This document shows positions 19,892 to 29,058 of a DNA stretch of 64,000 bases, in pieces. Source of the DNA: Flectobacillus sp. BAB-3569 (GTDB lineage: Bacteria; Bacteroidota; Bacteroidia; Cytophagales; Spirosomataceae); NCBI RefSeq assembly GCF_002270355.1, contig NZ_NJFZ01000012.1, forward strand, positions 62,001 through 126,000, written 5' to 3'. The notes beneath the pieces were generated by a model. It was not told the origin of the DNA. It was given only the letters and a program-made list of their open reading frames with translations, and ran no database searches. Position 1 is the first letter of the stretch, and each line of letters opens with the position of its first letter. Position numbers and translations under genes: made by a program.

Positions 19892-21868
19892 ATGAATCGA
19901 TTAGTTAAAGAAACTTCTCCTTACTTATTACAACATGCTCACAACCCTGTGGATTGGTTTCCTTGGGGGAAAGAGGCATTAGAGAAGGCAAAGGAAGAAA
20001 ATAAGCCAATTTTGGTCAGTATTGGCTATTCAGCCTGTCACTGGTGCCATGTGATGGAACGTGAAAGTTTTGAAAATGAGGAACTTGCGGCCATAATGAA
20101 TGAGCACTTTGTTAGTATCAAAGTTGATAGAGAGGAGCGTCCCGATGTAGACGCCATATACATGGATGCTGTGCAGGCGATGGGTATTCAGGGTGGTTGG
20201 CCACTCAACGTATTTTTGATGCCCGATGGAAAACCTTTCTATGGTGGAACATATTTTCCGCCTATGAATTGGAAAAAACTTCTTTATGCCGTAAGTGAAG
20301 GATTTCAAAATCATTTGCCTGATTTGCAAAAATCTGCGGAAGGATTTACAGAAAATATGTCTTTCTTGGAGTCAGTAAAATACGGTTTGCAGTCGGATGA
20401 AATTGGTTTTAATATTGACGATTTAGAGGCGATGTACCAAAAACTTTCAGGTACTTTCGATCCTCAGTGGGGCGGATTCGAACGTGCTCCTAAGTTTCCT
20501 ATGCCTTCGGTTTGGTTATTTCTTTTGAGATATATTCAAGCAGGTGGTGAGAAAAAAGAGGAGGCTTTAGCGCATTTACGTTTGACCTTGAGTAAAATTG
20601 CCAAAGGTGGTATTTATGACCAACTAGGGGGAGGTTTTGCTCGCTATTCGGTTGATGGAGAATGGTTTTGTCCTCACTTCGAAAAAATGCTTTATGATAA
20701 TGGACAACTTTTGAGTTTATATTCTGAAGCTTATTCCTTGACAGAATTGCCTCTTTACCAGCAGGTTGTATTTGAAACAATAGATTGGTTAGAACGTGAA
20801 ATGTTAAGCCCTGAGGGTGGATTTTATTCGGCACAAGATGCTGATTCAGAAGGAGTAGAAGGAAAATATTATGTGTGGACTCATGCTGAAATACACCAGA
20901 TTTTAGGGGAAAAGGCAGATAAGTTTTGCCGTGCATATCAGGTGAGTATGGAGGGTAACTGGGAGCATGGGGTTAATATCCTTTGGAAAAACCATACATT
21001 CCTGAATTCTGATTTTGCTGATGAAATTGCTCTTTTGATGGCACATAGAAATCAGCGAATTAAGCCAGGACTCGACGATAAAATGTTGTGTTCTTGGAAT
21101 GGCTTAGCCCTCAAAGGTTTGGTAGATGCCTATAAAGTTTTCGGCGAAGAAAAGTTCTTAGATTTAGCCTTGAAAAATGCGTCATTTATTGAAAAACATT
21201 TGTTGAATGACAATCAGTTGTGGCATTCGTACAAAAACGGAGAGGCTAAAATTCAAGGATTTTTAGAAGATTACGCTGCTGTAATAGACGGATTTACAAG
21301 TTTATATCAAGTTTGTTTTGAGGAAAAATGGTTACATCTAGCCGAAAAGCTTTCACTTTATGTATATCTTAATTTTTGGGATGAGGAGGATGAATTATTT
21401 TTCTTTACTGATAAAAATGCAGAGGCTTTGATTGTTCGTAAGAAGGAAATATTTGACAATGTCATTCCTAGTTCGAACTCTATGATGGCTAGGAATTTTT
21501 ATACACTTGGTTTGATTTTAGATAGAGAAGATTTTACAGATTTATCTAAATTGATGGTGGGTAAAATGAAAGAAATGCTTACCAAAAATGCTGATTATTT
21601 GACAAACTGGGCTTGTTTAGCATCACAACTGGTGAACCCAACTGTAGAAATCGCTATTGTTGGAGAGAGTTATTTGGATTTTCGAGCTAAAATAGATCAA
21701 AAGTATTTTCCCAATAAAGTCCTGTCAGCTACCAAAGATAAGAGTGAGCTTCCACTACTCGAACACCGTACGGCTTTTAATGGACAAACCAATATTTATG
21801 TTTGTTTCAACAAAGCTTGTCGACGACCTGTTCAAACAGTCGAGGAGGCTTGGGAACAGATTTTGTAA
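19892..21868 (+). CDS. YyaL/DUF255-type thioredoxin-domain protein
   Basis: The protein has 658 residues. Its N-terminal thioredoxin-like domain has the signature opening [16 protein letters not shown] and the active site ACHWCHVM (Cys49, Cys52), followed by [10 protein letters not shown] and QGGWPLNVF. An (alpha/alpha)6-barrel-like C-terminal part includes RAPKFPMPS and the [12 protein letters not shown] motif typical of the family. The family (bacterial YyaL, human SSP411) resembles AGE-type sugar epimerases in the second half, but its reaction is not settled. No signal peptide, so it should be cytoplasmic. The start at 19892 is well supported because it begins exactly at the conserved NRL-KETSPYL motif. 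A hairpin 8 bases after the stop probably ends transcription. Confidence 0.9.
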   Translation: MNRLVKETSPYLLQHAHNPVDWFPWGKEALEKAKEENKPILVSIGYSACHWCHVMERESFENEELAAIMNEHFVSIKVDREERPDVDAIYMDAVQAMGIQGGWPLNVFLMPDGKPFYGGTYFPPMNWKKLLYAVSEGFQNHLPDLQKSAEGFTENMSFLESVKYGLQSDEIGFNIDDLEAMYQKLSGTFDPQWGGFERAPKFPMPSVWLFLLRYIQAGGEKKEEALAHLRLTLSKIAKGGIYDQLGGGFARYSVDGEWFCPHFEKMLYDNGQLLSLYSEAYSLTELPLYQQVVFETIDWLEREMLSPEGGFYSAQDADSEGVEGKYYVWTHAEIHQILGEKADKFCRAYQVSMEGNWEHGVNILWKNHTFLNSDFADEIALLMAHRNQRIKPGLDDKMLCSWNGLALKGLVDAYKVFGEEKFLDLALKNASFIEKHLLNDNQLWHSYKNGEAKIQGFLEDYAAVIDGFTSLYQVCFEEKWLHLAEKLSLYVYLNFWDEEDELFFFTDKNAEALIVRKKEIFDNVIPSSNSMMARNFYTLGLILDREDFTDLSKLMVGKMKEMLTKNADYLTNWACLASQLVNPTVEIAIVGESYLDFRAKIDQKYFPNKVLSATKDKSELPLLEHRTAFNGQTNIYVCFNKACRRPVQTVEEAWEQIL

Positions 21869-21875
21869 TCCAAAG

Positions 21876-21910
21876 ATGGTCAGCCAAAGGTTGACCATTT
21901 TTATTTTACG
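21876..21910 (+). terminator. Intrinsic terminator after the YyaL gene
   Basis: A 10-bp stem (21876-21885 with 21889-21898, one G-U pair) with AAA loop is followed by a T-rich tract (TTTTTATTTTA). Confidence 0.7.
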
Positions 21911-21954
21911 GCTTTTATTCCTTAAATTGGAGAAATTCAAAAACCTATTGTACT

Positions 21955-23181
21955 ATGAAAAACCTATTTCTTAGAACTCTTATTTTTCTACTATACTTTT
22001 CTAGTCAATCGTTTTCCCAATTGAGTCGTAAGCAAGGAAGCGCCCAATTGGGTATCAGACCTATGGCTAGTTTGGTCTCCTTGGGACTACCGCAAAGTAT
22101 TCCTGTTTCGGATGGTTTTTCTTCGAGTGCTCTTAGTAATATTCCCAAACCATTTTTCCCGCTACCTATCAATTTTACGGTCAATAAAAATGGTGGAACT
22201 GAGGCATTTGGCTTGGTTGGTACTTTTGGTCTTGGACTTAATTATCAAAAATTATTTCGAAACAATCGACTTTTTAGACTTGAAGTCGGTGCTCATTATA
22301 CCAAGTCTCCCCATAGCTATGCGCTTGATGATAATATCAAGTTTTTTATCAAGGGAAAAGAGGCTAGTTCTTGGGTAAACACCATCAGCAATACAGGATT
22401 TTGGGGAAGTTTGATGTATTCCTCTATTTCCAAAGGAAGGAGAGGTTTTGGCGAGTTACGGAATTACCTTGAACTCGGTGTTCAATCCATGAATTTTCAG
22501 TCAAAATCTATGCAAGACTCTGACACATGGATTTATGATGGGAGAGGATTTACTTTACAAAATACTGTTACAAAACCCAATAGCTATTTGTTTTTTGTAG
22601 AAATCGGAAAAACCTATTGGCGACCCGCTGACGATGGTCGAGCATTGAATTTTGGGATACGATTTGGCATTCCATATCAGGCAATTTCTGAAACAAAATT
22701 TGTGGGATATGCTCAAAATCAACCTGTTGCAGGACAAACACTTCGAGAAAACACAGGCATAATTTCTCTCCAAATGAGTTATGAATTACCTGTGGTTCAA
22801 TTACAAAAAGCAAGAAAGCCTATTGCGAAATCTCTATGTGAAATACAACGTAAAGTAGTAATCAAGAAGCGCTTCCAGATTTCTCAAACTACCATTTTAT
22901 TATCTCTTTATGACCACGAAAATGAAGATGGAGATATTGTATCGGTCTGTTGGAATGGAAAATATTTGATTGAAAACTACACTTTGACCAAAAAACCAAA
23001 AGTGCTTGAATTACCTATGAGTCCTGTTGGGCAAAATATCCTAACGGTTTATTCGGTCAATACCGGAACTGAGGGTGCCAACACAACCGCAATTTCGTTT
23101 GAGAACGGAAGCAAAAAGGAGCAAATATTACTTTATGCCGATAAAAAATACTCAGAGGCGATAGAGTTTATCAGAAAGTAA
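21955..23181 (+). CDS. Secreted protein, probable outer-membrane barrel with C-terminal EDGDIV domain
   Basis: The protein has 408 residues. A signal peptide (about residues 1-22, ending SQSFSQ) is clear. Residues about 60-280 show alternating strands such as FGLGLNYQKLFRNNRLFRLEVGAHY, as in porin-like or beta-barrel proteins. The C-terminal 100 residues hold a separate beta domain with ISQTTILLSLYDHENEDGDIVSVCWNGKYL; a similar EDGDIVS-NGK pattern occurs in several Bacteroidota envelope proteins, but I cannot name the family. No lipobox and no T9SS tail were found. It starts 86 bases after the previous gene and past its terminator, so it probably has its own promoter. Function unknown; surface or periplasmic structural role is a guess. 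Confidence 0.7.
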   Translation: MKNLFLRTLIFLLYFSSQSFSQLSRKQGSAQLGIRPMASLVSLGLPQSIPVSDGFSSSALSNIPKPFFPLPINFTVNKNGGTEAFGLVGTFGLGLNYQKLFRNNRLFRLEVGAHYTKSPHSYALDDNIKFFIKGKEASSWVNTISNTGFWGSLMYSSISKGRRGFGELRNYLELGVQSMNFQSKSMQDSDTWIYDGRGFTLQNTVTKPNSYLFFVEIGKTYWRPADDGRALNFGIRFGIPYQAISETKFVGYAQNQPVAGQTLRENTGIISLQMSYELPVVQLQKARKPIAKSLCEIQRKVVIKKRFQISQTTILLSLYDHENEDGDIVSVCWNGKYLIENYTLTKKPKVLELPMSPVGQNILTVYSVNTGTEGANTTAISFENGSKKEQILLYADKKYSEAIEFIRK

Positions 23182-23224
23182 TATTACTCAAGTAATCATG
23201 TGAAATTTTATTGAAGTTTTTTAT

Positions 23225-23335
23225 TTTAGGGACAAGGCAACAGGCACAAGGCAAAGAGTGTTATAATGTTTTAGTAACGATAAATATATTTTTGCCGAAT
23301 GCCCACGGCTGAAGGCCGAAAGCCTACTGCATGCT
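23225..23335 (+). repeat. Dispersed repeat (GGCAACAGGCACAAGGCA family), single copy
   Basis: Carries AGGGACAAGGCAACAGGCAC followed by the AAAGAGTGTTATAATGTTT block and the GGCTGAAGGCCGAAAGCC block. Same order and orientation as the tandem 156-bp copies near 43 kb. It sits between the ends of the gene stopping at 23181 and the ruvC gene. Confidence 0.7.
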
Positions 23336-23899
23336 TTATTTAATTCTATTTGGATTTTCATTGATAAAAGCAGCCCAGCCTTTTTTTGTACCCTTATTAG
23401 TTGACATAATATTATTGCCATGGAAATGATGACATACTGCGATACCCAAGGCATCAGTAGCATCAAACATTTCAGGTTCTAATTTCATTTTCAACAAATG
23501 GTCAAGCATACTTGCGACTTGTTCTTTAGACGCATTTCCGTTGCCAGTAACTGATTGTTTGACCGTTTTGGGAGAATATTCTACAATCGGAATTTGTCTA
23601 GAAAGAGCAGCAGCCATCACAACGCCCTGCGCACGACCAAGTTTGAGCATAGATTGTACGTTTTTTCCAAAAAATGGCGCCTCAATGGCCATTTCGTCTG
23701 GCGAAAACTCCTCAATAATACCTATGATTCTTTCAAAGATTTTTTTCAATTTCAACTCTTGTGTGGCATATTTGCTCACATTGATTACACCGTATTGCAA
23801 AACTGAGATATTTCCACGTTGCACCAATATAACCCCATATCCCATAAATCGGGTGCCGGGGTCAACTCCTAAAATGATTTTCTCAACCGACTCTGCCAT
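23336..23899 (-). CDS. ruvC: Crossover junction endodeoxyribonuclease RuvC
   Basis: The protein has 187 residues. RNase H-like fold: catalytic Asp in IILGVDPGTR (Asp13), Glu in DEMAIEAPFFG (Glu73), and the final acidic pair in MFDATDALGIAVCH (Asp146 and Asp149), spaced as in E. coli RuvC (Asp7, Glu66, Asp138, Asp141). The conserved GKN, LGRAQG and GNGNASKEQV segments are present. It resolves Holliday junctions after RuvAB branch migration. The C-terminus is slightly longer than the E. coli protein (173 residues). No ruvA or ruvB is nearby. Divergent from the flippase-like gene with 63 bases between, and a TACCTTTG box on the minus strand at 23935-23942 lies in that gap. Confidence 0.95.
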   Translation of the reverse strand: MAESVEKIILGVDPGTRFMGYGVILVQRGNISVLQYGVINVSKYATQELKLKKIFERIIGIIEEFSPDEMAIEAPFFGKNVQSMLKLGRAQGVVMAAALSRQIPIVEYSPKTVKQSVTGNGNASKEQVASMLDHLLKMKLEPEMFDATDALGIAVCHHFHGNNIMSTNKGTKKGWAAFINENPNRIK

Positions 23900-23934
23900 G
23901 TAAAGTGTAACTTTGTTTCAAAATTGATTCTATA

Positions 23935-23942
23935 CAAAGGTA
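23935..23942 (-). promoter_or_regulatory. Candidate -7 box (TAnnTTTG) for ruvC
   Basis: The minus strand reads TACCTTTG, about 36 bases upstream of the ruvC start codon. This is a match to the Bacteroidota -7 consensus; a clean -33 TTTG is not seen. Confidence 0.45.
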
Positions 23943-23962
23943 ATCAATAAATTTTATAGAAT

Positions 23963-24922
23963 TTGAAAGAAGCTTTGAGTAAATATTTTGGTCAAAAACT
24001 CATTTTTGTAGTTCGAATCCTGCTCTTTAGTTTGGTGATATATATGCTTTTTCATACAATCAAGAACCAACCCCAAGGAATAGAAGGACTTATGGCTACG
24101 TTTTTGAGTTCATGGCGAGGCACTTCTTCTTATTTTTGGATATCCCTGTTGGTACTTATGGTGCTGAATTGGACTTTAGAATCATTGAAATGGAGAACCC
24201 TTTTAGAGCACATTGAGCCTATTTCAATAGCTCAGGCTTTTAAATCCGTCTTGACAGGACTGGCGCTAGGTATGCTGTTGCCTAGCGGAACGGGTGATGT
24301 GGCTGGACGAATTATTGAGCTGAAAAAGAAAACCGAAGGAATAGGGGCAGGTATTGTGAGTGGTATTATTCAAACCATTGTTACTTTAAGTTTTGGTTAC
24401 GTCGGCTTGGTTTTTATAGTACAAAAATTTTGCTTGAAAAATACCCTTGAGAGCTATTTGGTGTTTGTTATGCCAACGCTTGGTTTGGTAGCATCATTAC
24501 TATTTTGGTACTCGAAAAAGTTAAAATTGATTCAACATAAAAGAATTCAACAGGTTTTGACTGCGATATTTAGCTTGTCAAAAAAACAGTGGGTGCGCCT
24601 GTTTGCTATTGGCATGATACGCCATTTAGTTTTTATCTCGCAGTTTGCTTTGTTGTTTAACTGGGCAGGTGTCAAATTACCATTCACAGATACTTTGGCC
24701 GTGATTAACAGCGTTTTCTTGGCAAAAACCATCATTCCAGCTTTAAATTTTGTCAGTGATTTGGGAGTGCGAGAACTTTCTGCTATTTATTTTATGAGAC
24801 ATTACGCTGTCGATGTCAATCAGGTGATTACAGCTACTTTTAGTCTTTGGCTCTTAAATATTGGCATACCTGTACTTATTGGCAGTATTTGGATACTTTT
24901 TACTCGAAAAAATGCTCATTAG
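23963..24922 (+). CDS. Lysylphosphatidylglycerol synthase-type transmembrane domain protein (UPF0104, flippase-like)
   Basis: The protein has 319 residues with about eight membrane helices. The family features are the phrase WRTLLEHIEPISIAQAFKSVLTG, the helix pair around GMLLPSGTGDVAGRIIEL (the N-terminal signature of UPF0104/LPG synthase TM domains), and AKTIIPALNFVSDLGVRE near the C-terminus. There is no soluble synthase domain, so it is only the flippase-like half; related proteins act on lipids or glycolipids. The start is TTG, as no ATG fits and the frame reaches a stop not far upstream. The end overlaps the next gene by 11 bases, so translation is probably coupled with the GT2 glycosyltransferase. 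The gene starts the 24-28 kb glycan-type cluster. Confidence 0.8.
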   Translation: MKEALSKYFGQKLIFVVRILLFSLVIYMLFHTIKNQPQGIEGLMATFLSSWRGTSSYFWISLLVLMVLNWTLESLKWRTLLEHIEPISIAQAFKSVLTGLALGMLLPSGTGDVAGRIIELKKKTEGIGAGIVSGIIQTIVTLSFGYVGLVFIVQKFCLKNTLESYLVFVMPTLGLVASLLFWYSKKLKLIQHKRIQQVLTAIFSLSKKQWVRLFAIGMIRHLVFISQFALLFNWAGVKLPFTDTLAVINSVFLAKTIIPALNFVSDLGVRELSAIYFMRHYAVDVNQVITATFSLWLLNIGIPVLIGSIWILFTRKNAH

Positions 24923-26045
24923 TCTATTACTTTTTTTGGTGGCGACTTACGCCGTATTTACCTTTACATTGGCAGGAGTGTGGCTTAAAAAAGTCACTTT
25001 TGGCAAACGTTTTATGCGTAAAGTGCCTAAAGATACCACCATTTCGGTGCTAGTTGCTGCACGAAATGAAGCCTTGAACCTTCCTTATCTACTGAGAGAT
25101 TTGGCAAAACAACGTTATCCAAAAGCACTTTTGGAAGTCATCATTATCAATGATCACTCAACAGATGATACGGTTTTTCAGATTGAAAACTTACGTGAAG
25201 AATTAGATTTTCCAATTCATATTATTCATTTGGAAGATTTTGACCTTAGAGGTAAAAAGAATGCTATAAAAATTGGGGTTCAACAAGCGCAAGGCGAACT
25301 GATAGTATGTACAGATGCCGATTGTCGAGTGGGGGAGTTTTGGGTATTGGGAATGCAACAGTTATACAAAGGCCAAAATGCCAAGCTTATCAGTGGTGGA
25401 GTTACGTTTATACCTGATGGTCGTTTATGGACGATTTTACAAAGTATTGAGTTTGCCAGTTTGGTTGGTTCTGGTGCTTGCGCCATGATGATTGGTAAGC
25501 CCAATATGTGCAATGGCGCCAATATTGCCTATCCCAAGGCTGTGTTTGAAGAGGTGAACGGGTTCGAAGGAAATGAACATATTGCCTCGGGTGATGATGA
25601 GTTTTTAATGCACAAGATTGCAGAGAAATATCCAAATCAAATTGTTTTTGCTCATTATCAACCCAATATTGTTTACACCCAAGCTCAAGGAAATCTTCGT
25701 TCTTTTGTCCAACAACGCAAACGATGGGCAAGCAAATGGAATCACTATAAGGATTGGAAAATTACTTTTCTGGCAATCGCTATTTTTAGTCTTAATTTTG
25801 GCATGCTTTTGAGTCCATTATTATGGCTAATAAACGATTTGACAACCACTCAATTTATGGTACTTTGGCTGGTTCGTTGTCTATCAGAATACTTTTTTTT
25901 AGTACCTATATTGTCTTTTTTCAAGAAGGGTTCCTACATTAAATATATTCCTTTTGTTCAGATTTTATATCCATTTTATGTTGTGTTTTTTGGTATTTCT
26001 GCTTGGAAAAAAGGATATGTTTGGAAAGGAAGAAAACACTTTTAA
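24912..26045 (+). CDS. Family 2 glycosyltransferase, membrane-attached
   Basis: The ATG at 24912 is chosen because it directly opens a hydrophobic N-terminal helix (SLLLFLVATYAVFTF); the frame extends upstream to a TTG at 24861, giving a longer but less likely start. The 377-residue protein has the GT-A motifs of GT2: VAARNEALNLPYLL, IINDHSTDDT, the metal site CTDADCRV, the GDDEFLMHKI acceptor loop and the QxxRW motif in QQRKRWASKW. Three or four C-terminal membrane helices follow, as in processive polysaccharide synthases. It overlaps the flippase-like gene by 11 bases, so the two are translated together. A role in synthesis of a membrane-exported glycan or glycolipid is inferred from this pairing; sugar and acceptor unknown. 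Confidence 0.85.
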   Translation: MLISLLLFLVATYAVFTFTLAGVWLKKVTFGKRFMRKVPKDTTISVLVAARNEALNLPYLLRDLAKQRYPKALLEVIIINDHSTDDTVFQIENLREELDFPIHIIHLEDFDLRGKKNAIKIGVQQAQGELIVCTDADCRVGEFWVLGMQQLYKGQNAKLISGGVTFIPDGRLWTILQSIEFASLVGSGACAMMIGKPNMCNGANIAYPKAVFEEVNGFEGNEHIASGDDEFLMHKIAEKYPNQIVFAHYQPNIVYTQAQGNLRSFVQQRKRWASKWNHYKDWKITFLAIAIFSLNFGMLLSPLLWLINDLTTTQFMVLWLVRCLSEYFFLVPILSFFKKGSYIKYIPFVQILYPFYVVFFGISAWKKGYVWKGRKHF

Positions 26046-26140
26046 TTTGAAGATTTGAGAATTTGTTGATTTGAAGATGGTTAAAAGGTTTTATCTTTTT
26101 TGTTTGAGAATGAAGTAATTGTGCAAAACAAGACTTAACC

Positions 26141-26185
26141 AATTGTGAATAAAAAATAGTGATAATAAAAAATACATTCACAATT
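26141..26185. repeat. Inverted repeat (hairpin) upstream of the deacetylase gene
   Basis: A 10-bp inverted repeat (AATTGTGAAT at 26141-26150, ATTCACAATT at 26176-26185) in a low-complexity AT-rich spacer. May terminate the upstream GT2 transcript or be a small repeat. Confidence 0.4.
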
Positions 26186-26220
26186 CACAACTCAAAATTC
26201 ATCACTAACCTAATTGTCAT

Positions 26221-26870
26221 ATGTTTTTACATAAAAGCAACTTTCTTTTTCGTGCTATTTATCCAGAAATGACTTGGCGAATTTCTAAGTCTAATCTTGG
26301 AGAAAGCAAGGTGATTTATTTGACTTTTGATGATGGGCCAATCCCTGAAGTGACTGAATTTGTGTTGGATACGTTAAAGCAGTTTGAGGCGAAAGCTAGC
26401 TTTTTTGCATTGGTGACAATATCTTCAAGCATCCAGAAATCATGAATCAGGTAATTGCGGACGGGCATTTGATTGGCAATCATACCTTTAATCATTTGAG
26501 AGGATGGAAAACGGAAAATGAACTGTATCATGAGAATTTCTTGAAATGCGAAACGTGGATTAATCAGCACCAAGGAGCAATCAGAGGACAAAAACCAAAG
26601 TTTCGCCCACCGCATGGAAGAATCAAAAAGGCACAAGCCAAGAACATATTGACATCACATGAGATCGTAATGTGGGATGTGCTGACAGGAGATTTTTCTC
26701 AAAATCTTAGTCCTGAAACCGTTTTGCAGAAAAGTATTCAGTACACAGAATCTGGTTCAATCGTTGTTTTTCATGACAGTATTAAAGCCAATCGAAATAT
26801 GAGTTATGCTTTGCCAAGGTATTTAGCGCATTTTAAGGAAAAAGGATTCGAATTTAGAAGTTTGGTGTAA
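26221..26870 (+). pseudogene. Polysaccharide deacetylase (NodB homology), frameshifted
   Basis: The first reading frame (26221-26445) carries the N-terminal helix and the metal-binding FDDGP (Asp37, Asp38) and runs to SFFAL, then ends out of frame. The second (26442-26870, 142 residues) carries HTFNHL (the HxxxH motif), KFRPPHGR, a WDVLTGDFS strand and a final VVFHDS. In the family these follow as FFALGDNI-----MNQV, so a single G is missing at 26412-26413 (TTGG for TTGGG). With that base restored the protein would be about 216 residues, complete for a NodB-type metal-dependent N-deacetylase that removes N-acetyl groups from GlcNAc or similar sugars. It lies between two GT2 genes, consistent with modification of the same glycan. 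Sequencing error is the simplest explanation. Confidence 0.8.
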
Positions 26871-26897
26871 GGTGTTGAAATTTAATTGGTTGAGTAA

Positions 26898-27929
26898 ATG
26901 GAAGTAGACAAGAATACATTAAGTAATGATGAAAAACCTTTGGTAACCATCTGGATTGCGGCTCGAAACGAAGAGGGAAATATTATTGAATGTCTTGAGT
27001 CAATTCATAAGACAAATTTCCCTAAAAATCAATTGCAAGTCTTAATTGGCGATGACCAATCCTCCGATCAAACTGCAAGTTTAGTTTCAGATTATATTCA
27101 AGATAAACCTTATTTTGAACTGATTTCTGTTCAGAAAACGATTAACGCGCAAAGAGGAAAGGCGAATGTGCTGGCAAATCTGTATGAGTATTCAAAAGGA
27201 AAATATTTTTTGATCACCGATGCCGATGTCAAGGTAAATCCTGATTGGATAGAGGGAATGATAGCAGGTTTTGAAACCAATCCAAAGTTGGGGCATCAGG
27301 TTGGAGTAACTGCGGTTAGAGGCAAATCACTTTGGCACCAATATCAATCCATCGACTGGCTACATGCGCTTACTTTATTGCGAACAGCTGCACTAATTAA
27401 TCTACCATTGACTGGTTTAGGGAATAATTCAGGTATGACTCGTGTGGCTTATGAAGCTACGGGAGGCTATGCCAAAATCCCTTTCTCGATTACTGAAGAT
27501 TTTGCATTATTTCATGAAGTGGTAAAGCAAGGATATAGTTTTAAAAACTCTATTAATCAACAAGTTTTTGCCGAAACTTTGCCAATGACTAACCTTAAGG
27601 AATTTTTACATCAACGAAAACGTTGGATGGTAGGGGCTTTGCAATGTCCTTGGTGGATTGTATTTTTGCTGTATTGTCAAGCGCTATTTTTGCCAATTCT
27701 TGTGGCGATTTCCTGTGTTTTTTCTTGGAAAATTGCACTCGGAATCTGGCTAACCAAATGGCTCGGACAAACTATAACGGTTTTGCCAACCATTCTAAAA
27801 CTCAAACAGATTCATTTAATAAGGCATTTATTGAGCTACGAATTATATGCCAATTGGTGGCAAATTACAATGGTGATATTTTACGCAATCCCAATTAAAA
27901 TAGACTGGAAAGGAAGAATTTACTCCTGA
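26898..27929 (+). CDS. Family 2 glycosyltransferase with C-terminal membrane helices
   Basis: The protein has 343 residues. It starts cytosolic with no N-terminal helix. GT-A motifs: WIAARNEEGNI (from residue 19), LIGDDQSSDQ (49-58), the metal site TDADVKV (107-113), a TEDFALFHE acceptor loop (about 199-207), and QxxRW (Gln239-Trp243) in HQRKRWMVGAL. Two or three hydrophobic helices follow (about 250-330). This layout is that of processive or membrane-anchored GT2 enzymes. It starts 27 bases after the deacetylase frame, so it is likely the last biosynthetic gene of a flippase/GT2/deacetylase/GT2 set. Sugar, linkage and product are unknown. Similar to the enzyme at 24912 but not a recent duplicate. 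Confidence 0.87.
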   Translation: MEVDKNTLSNDEKPLVTIWIAARNEEGNIIECLESIHKTNFPKNQLQVLIGDDQSSDQTASLVSDYIQDKPYFELISVQKTINAQRGKANVLANLYEYSKGKYFLITDADVKVNPDWIEGMIAGFETNPKLGHQVGVTAVRGKSLWHQYQSIDWLHALTLLRTAALINLPLTGLGNNSGMTRVAYEATGGYAKIPFSITEDFALFHEVVKQGYSFKNSINQQVFAETLPMTNLKEFLHQRKRWMVGALQCPWWIVFLLYCQALFLPILVAISCVFSWKIALGIWLTKWLGQTITVLPTILKLKQIHLIRHLLSYELYANWWQITMVIFYAIPIKIDWKGRIYS

Positions 27930-27959
27930 AAATGGAGATAACCATTAACATTTATAACA

Positions 27960-28724
27960 ATGAGTATTATAGAAACCCACGCACACATTTACGATGAAGG
28001 ATTCAATGAGGATATGGAACAAATGTTGTCGCGTGCCTTTGAAGCTGGCGTAGAACAAATCTGGATGCCTAACTGTAACCATGAAACCATTGACAGTATG
28101 ATGGCTTTGGCAAAGGAGTATCCTGATAAATGTTTGCCTATGATTGGCTTACATCCGTGTTATGTGAAGGAAGATTTTGAGAAAGAAATACAAATCATCG
28201 AAGATTATTTGGCTAAAGAAAAATTCATTGCCATTGGTGAAATAGGTTTGGATTTATATTGGGATAAAACCTTTTTTGCACAACAACAGGAAGCATTTCT
28301 ACAGCAATGTGTCTTGGCAAAAAAGCATAATCTTTGGATAGATATACATTCAAGGAATGCGTTTTGGGAAACAGTAGAATTGATTGAAAAAAATGGAGAT
28401 CCTAATTTAAAAGGTATTTTTCATTGCTTTACTGGCACTTTAGAAGAAGCTCAAAAAGCTGTTGAATTAGGATTTTTGTTGGGTATTGGTGGTGTGGCAA
28501 CTTTCAAAAATGGAGGTTTGGACCAAGTGATTCCGCATATTTCGATTGATAAATTAGTTTTGGAAACAGATGCGCCATATTTGGCACCAGTTCCATACAG
28601 AGGAAAACGAAATGAGCCTTCGTATTTGCCATTAGTCGCCCAAAAGATTGCAGATTGGCATCAGTGCGACGTTACTGTAGTGTTGGAAAAAACCACACAA
28701 AACGCCAAAGCTTTATTAGGCTAA
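27960..28724 (+). CDS. TatD family metal-dependent hydrolase/nuclease
   Basis: The protein has 254 residues. A TIM-barrel amidohydrolase fold with metal ligands at ETHAHI (His7, His9), GEIGLDL (Glu94), DIHSRN (His130), FHCFTG (His155) and ETDAPYLAP (Asp204), all at family-typical spacing. TatD proteins are metal-dependent 3'-5' DNases involved in DNA fragmentation or repair; the E. coli Tat gene-cluster association is historical and does not imply Tat transport. It starts 30 bases after the GT2 stop with an AT-rich spacer, so could be in the same transcript, though a functional tie to glycan synthesis is not evident. A strong terminator follows 52 bases after the stop. Confidence 0.92.
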   Translation: MSIIETHAHIYDEGFNEDMEQMLSRAFEAGVEQIWMPNCNHETIDSMMALAKEYPDKCLPMIGLHPCYVKEDFEKEIQIIEDYLAKEKFIAIGEIGLDLYWDKTFFAQQQEAFLQQCVLAKKHNLWIDIHSRNAFWETVELIEKNGDPNLKGIFHCFTGTLEEAQKAVELGFLLGIGGVATFKNGGLDQVIPHISIDKLVLETDAPYLAPVPYRGKRNEPSYLPLVAQKIADWHQCDVTVVLEKTTQNAKALLG

Positions 28725-28776
28725 GGATTCAAGTTGCATAGAATTTTCGTAACCAAACGGAAATATTGACTTACTC

Positions 28777-28807
28777 AGGTTCAAGTTCACACTTGAACCT
28801 TTTTTTT
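28777..28807 (+). terminator. Intrinsic terminator after the TatD gene
   Basis: A perfect 10-bp stem (28777-28786, 28791-28800; AGGTTCAAGT with ACTTGAACCT) with a TCAC loop and a run of eight T. Confidence 0.85.
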
Positions 28808-29001
28808 GACAATTGCTGCAGTTTCAAAAAAATACTGAAGCAAAATGTAAATCTTTTTTTCTCCGACAATTCCCTAATTTACCGTAAAATAGTCTAGATC
28901 ATTTTGGCGACCTCGGGAAAATCTCCTTCAAAACCTGTTCTAGCCTCATTTTTTCGCTTTTTGTCAGATACCTCAACAATAGCTTGATTCTTTGTTTGCG
29001 T

Positions 29002-29031
29002 TTTGATTGCTGGTGTAATTCAGTACTTTTG
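29002..29031 (+). promoter_or_regulatory. Bacteroidota-type promoter of the asparaginase gene
   Basis: TTTG (29002-29005) and TACTTTTG (29024-29031, matching TAnnTTTG) are separated by 18 bases, the expected spacing of -33 and -7 elements. The start codon ATG is at 29059, so the leader is about 20-30 bases. Confidence 0.7.
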
Positions 29032-29058
29032 CGCCACAATTCATCCCCCAAACTAAAT

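Larger units (their letters stand above)
28725..29058 (+). other. Intergenic region with terminator and promoter, no gene seen
   Basis: The first part holds the TatD terminator at 28777-28807 and the second the promoter of the asparaginase gene (29002-29031). A long upstream in-frame extension of the asparaginase ORF (to 28984) begins in a TTG and lacks homology-like content, so no extra gene is called. Confidence 0.6.

Noticed and set aside
20499-20936. Open frame of 145 codons on the minus strand
   Set aside because: Antisense to the well-supported YyaL gene; no domain-like features.
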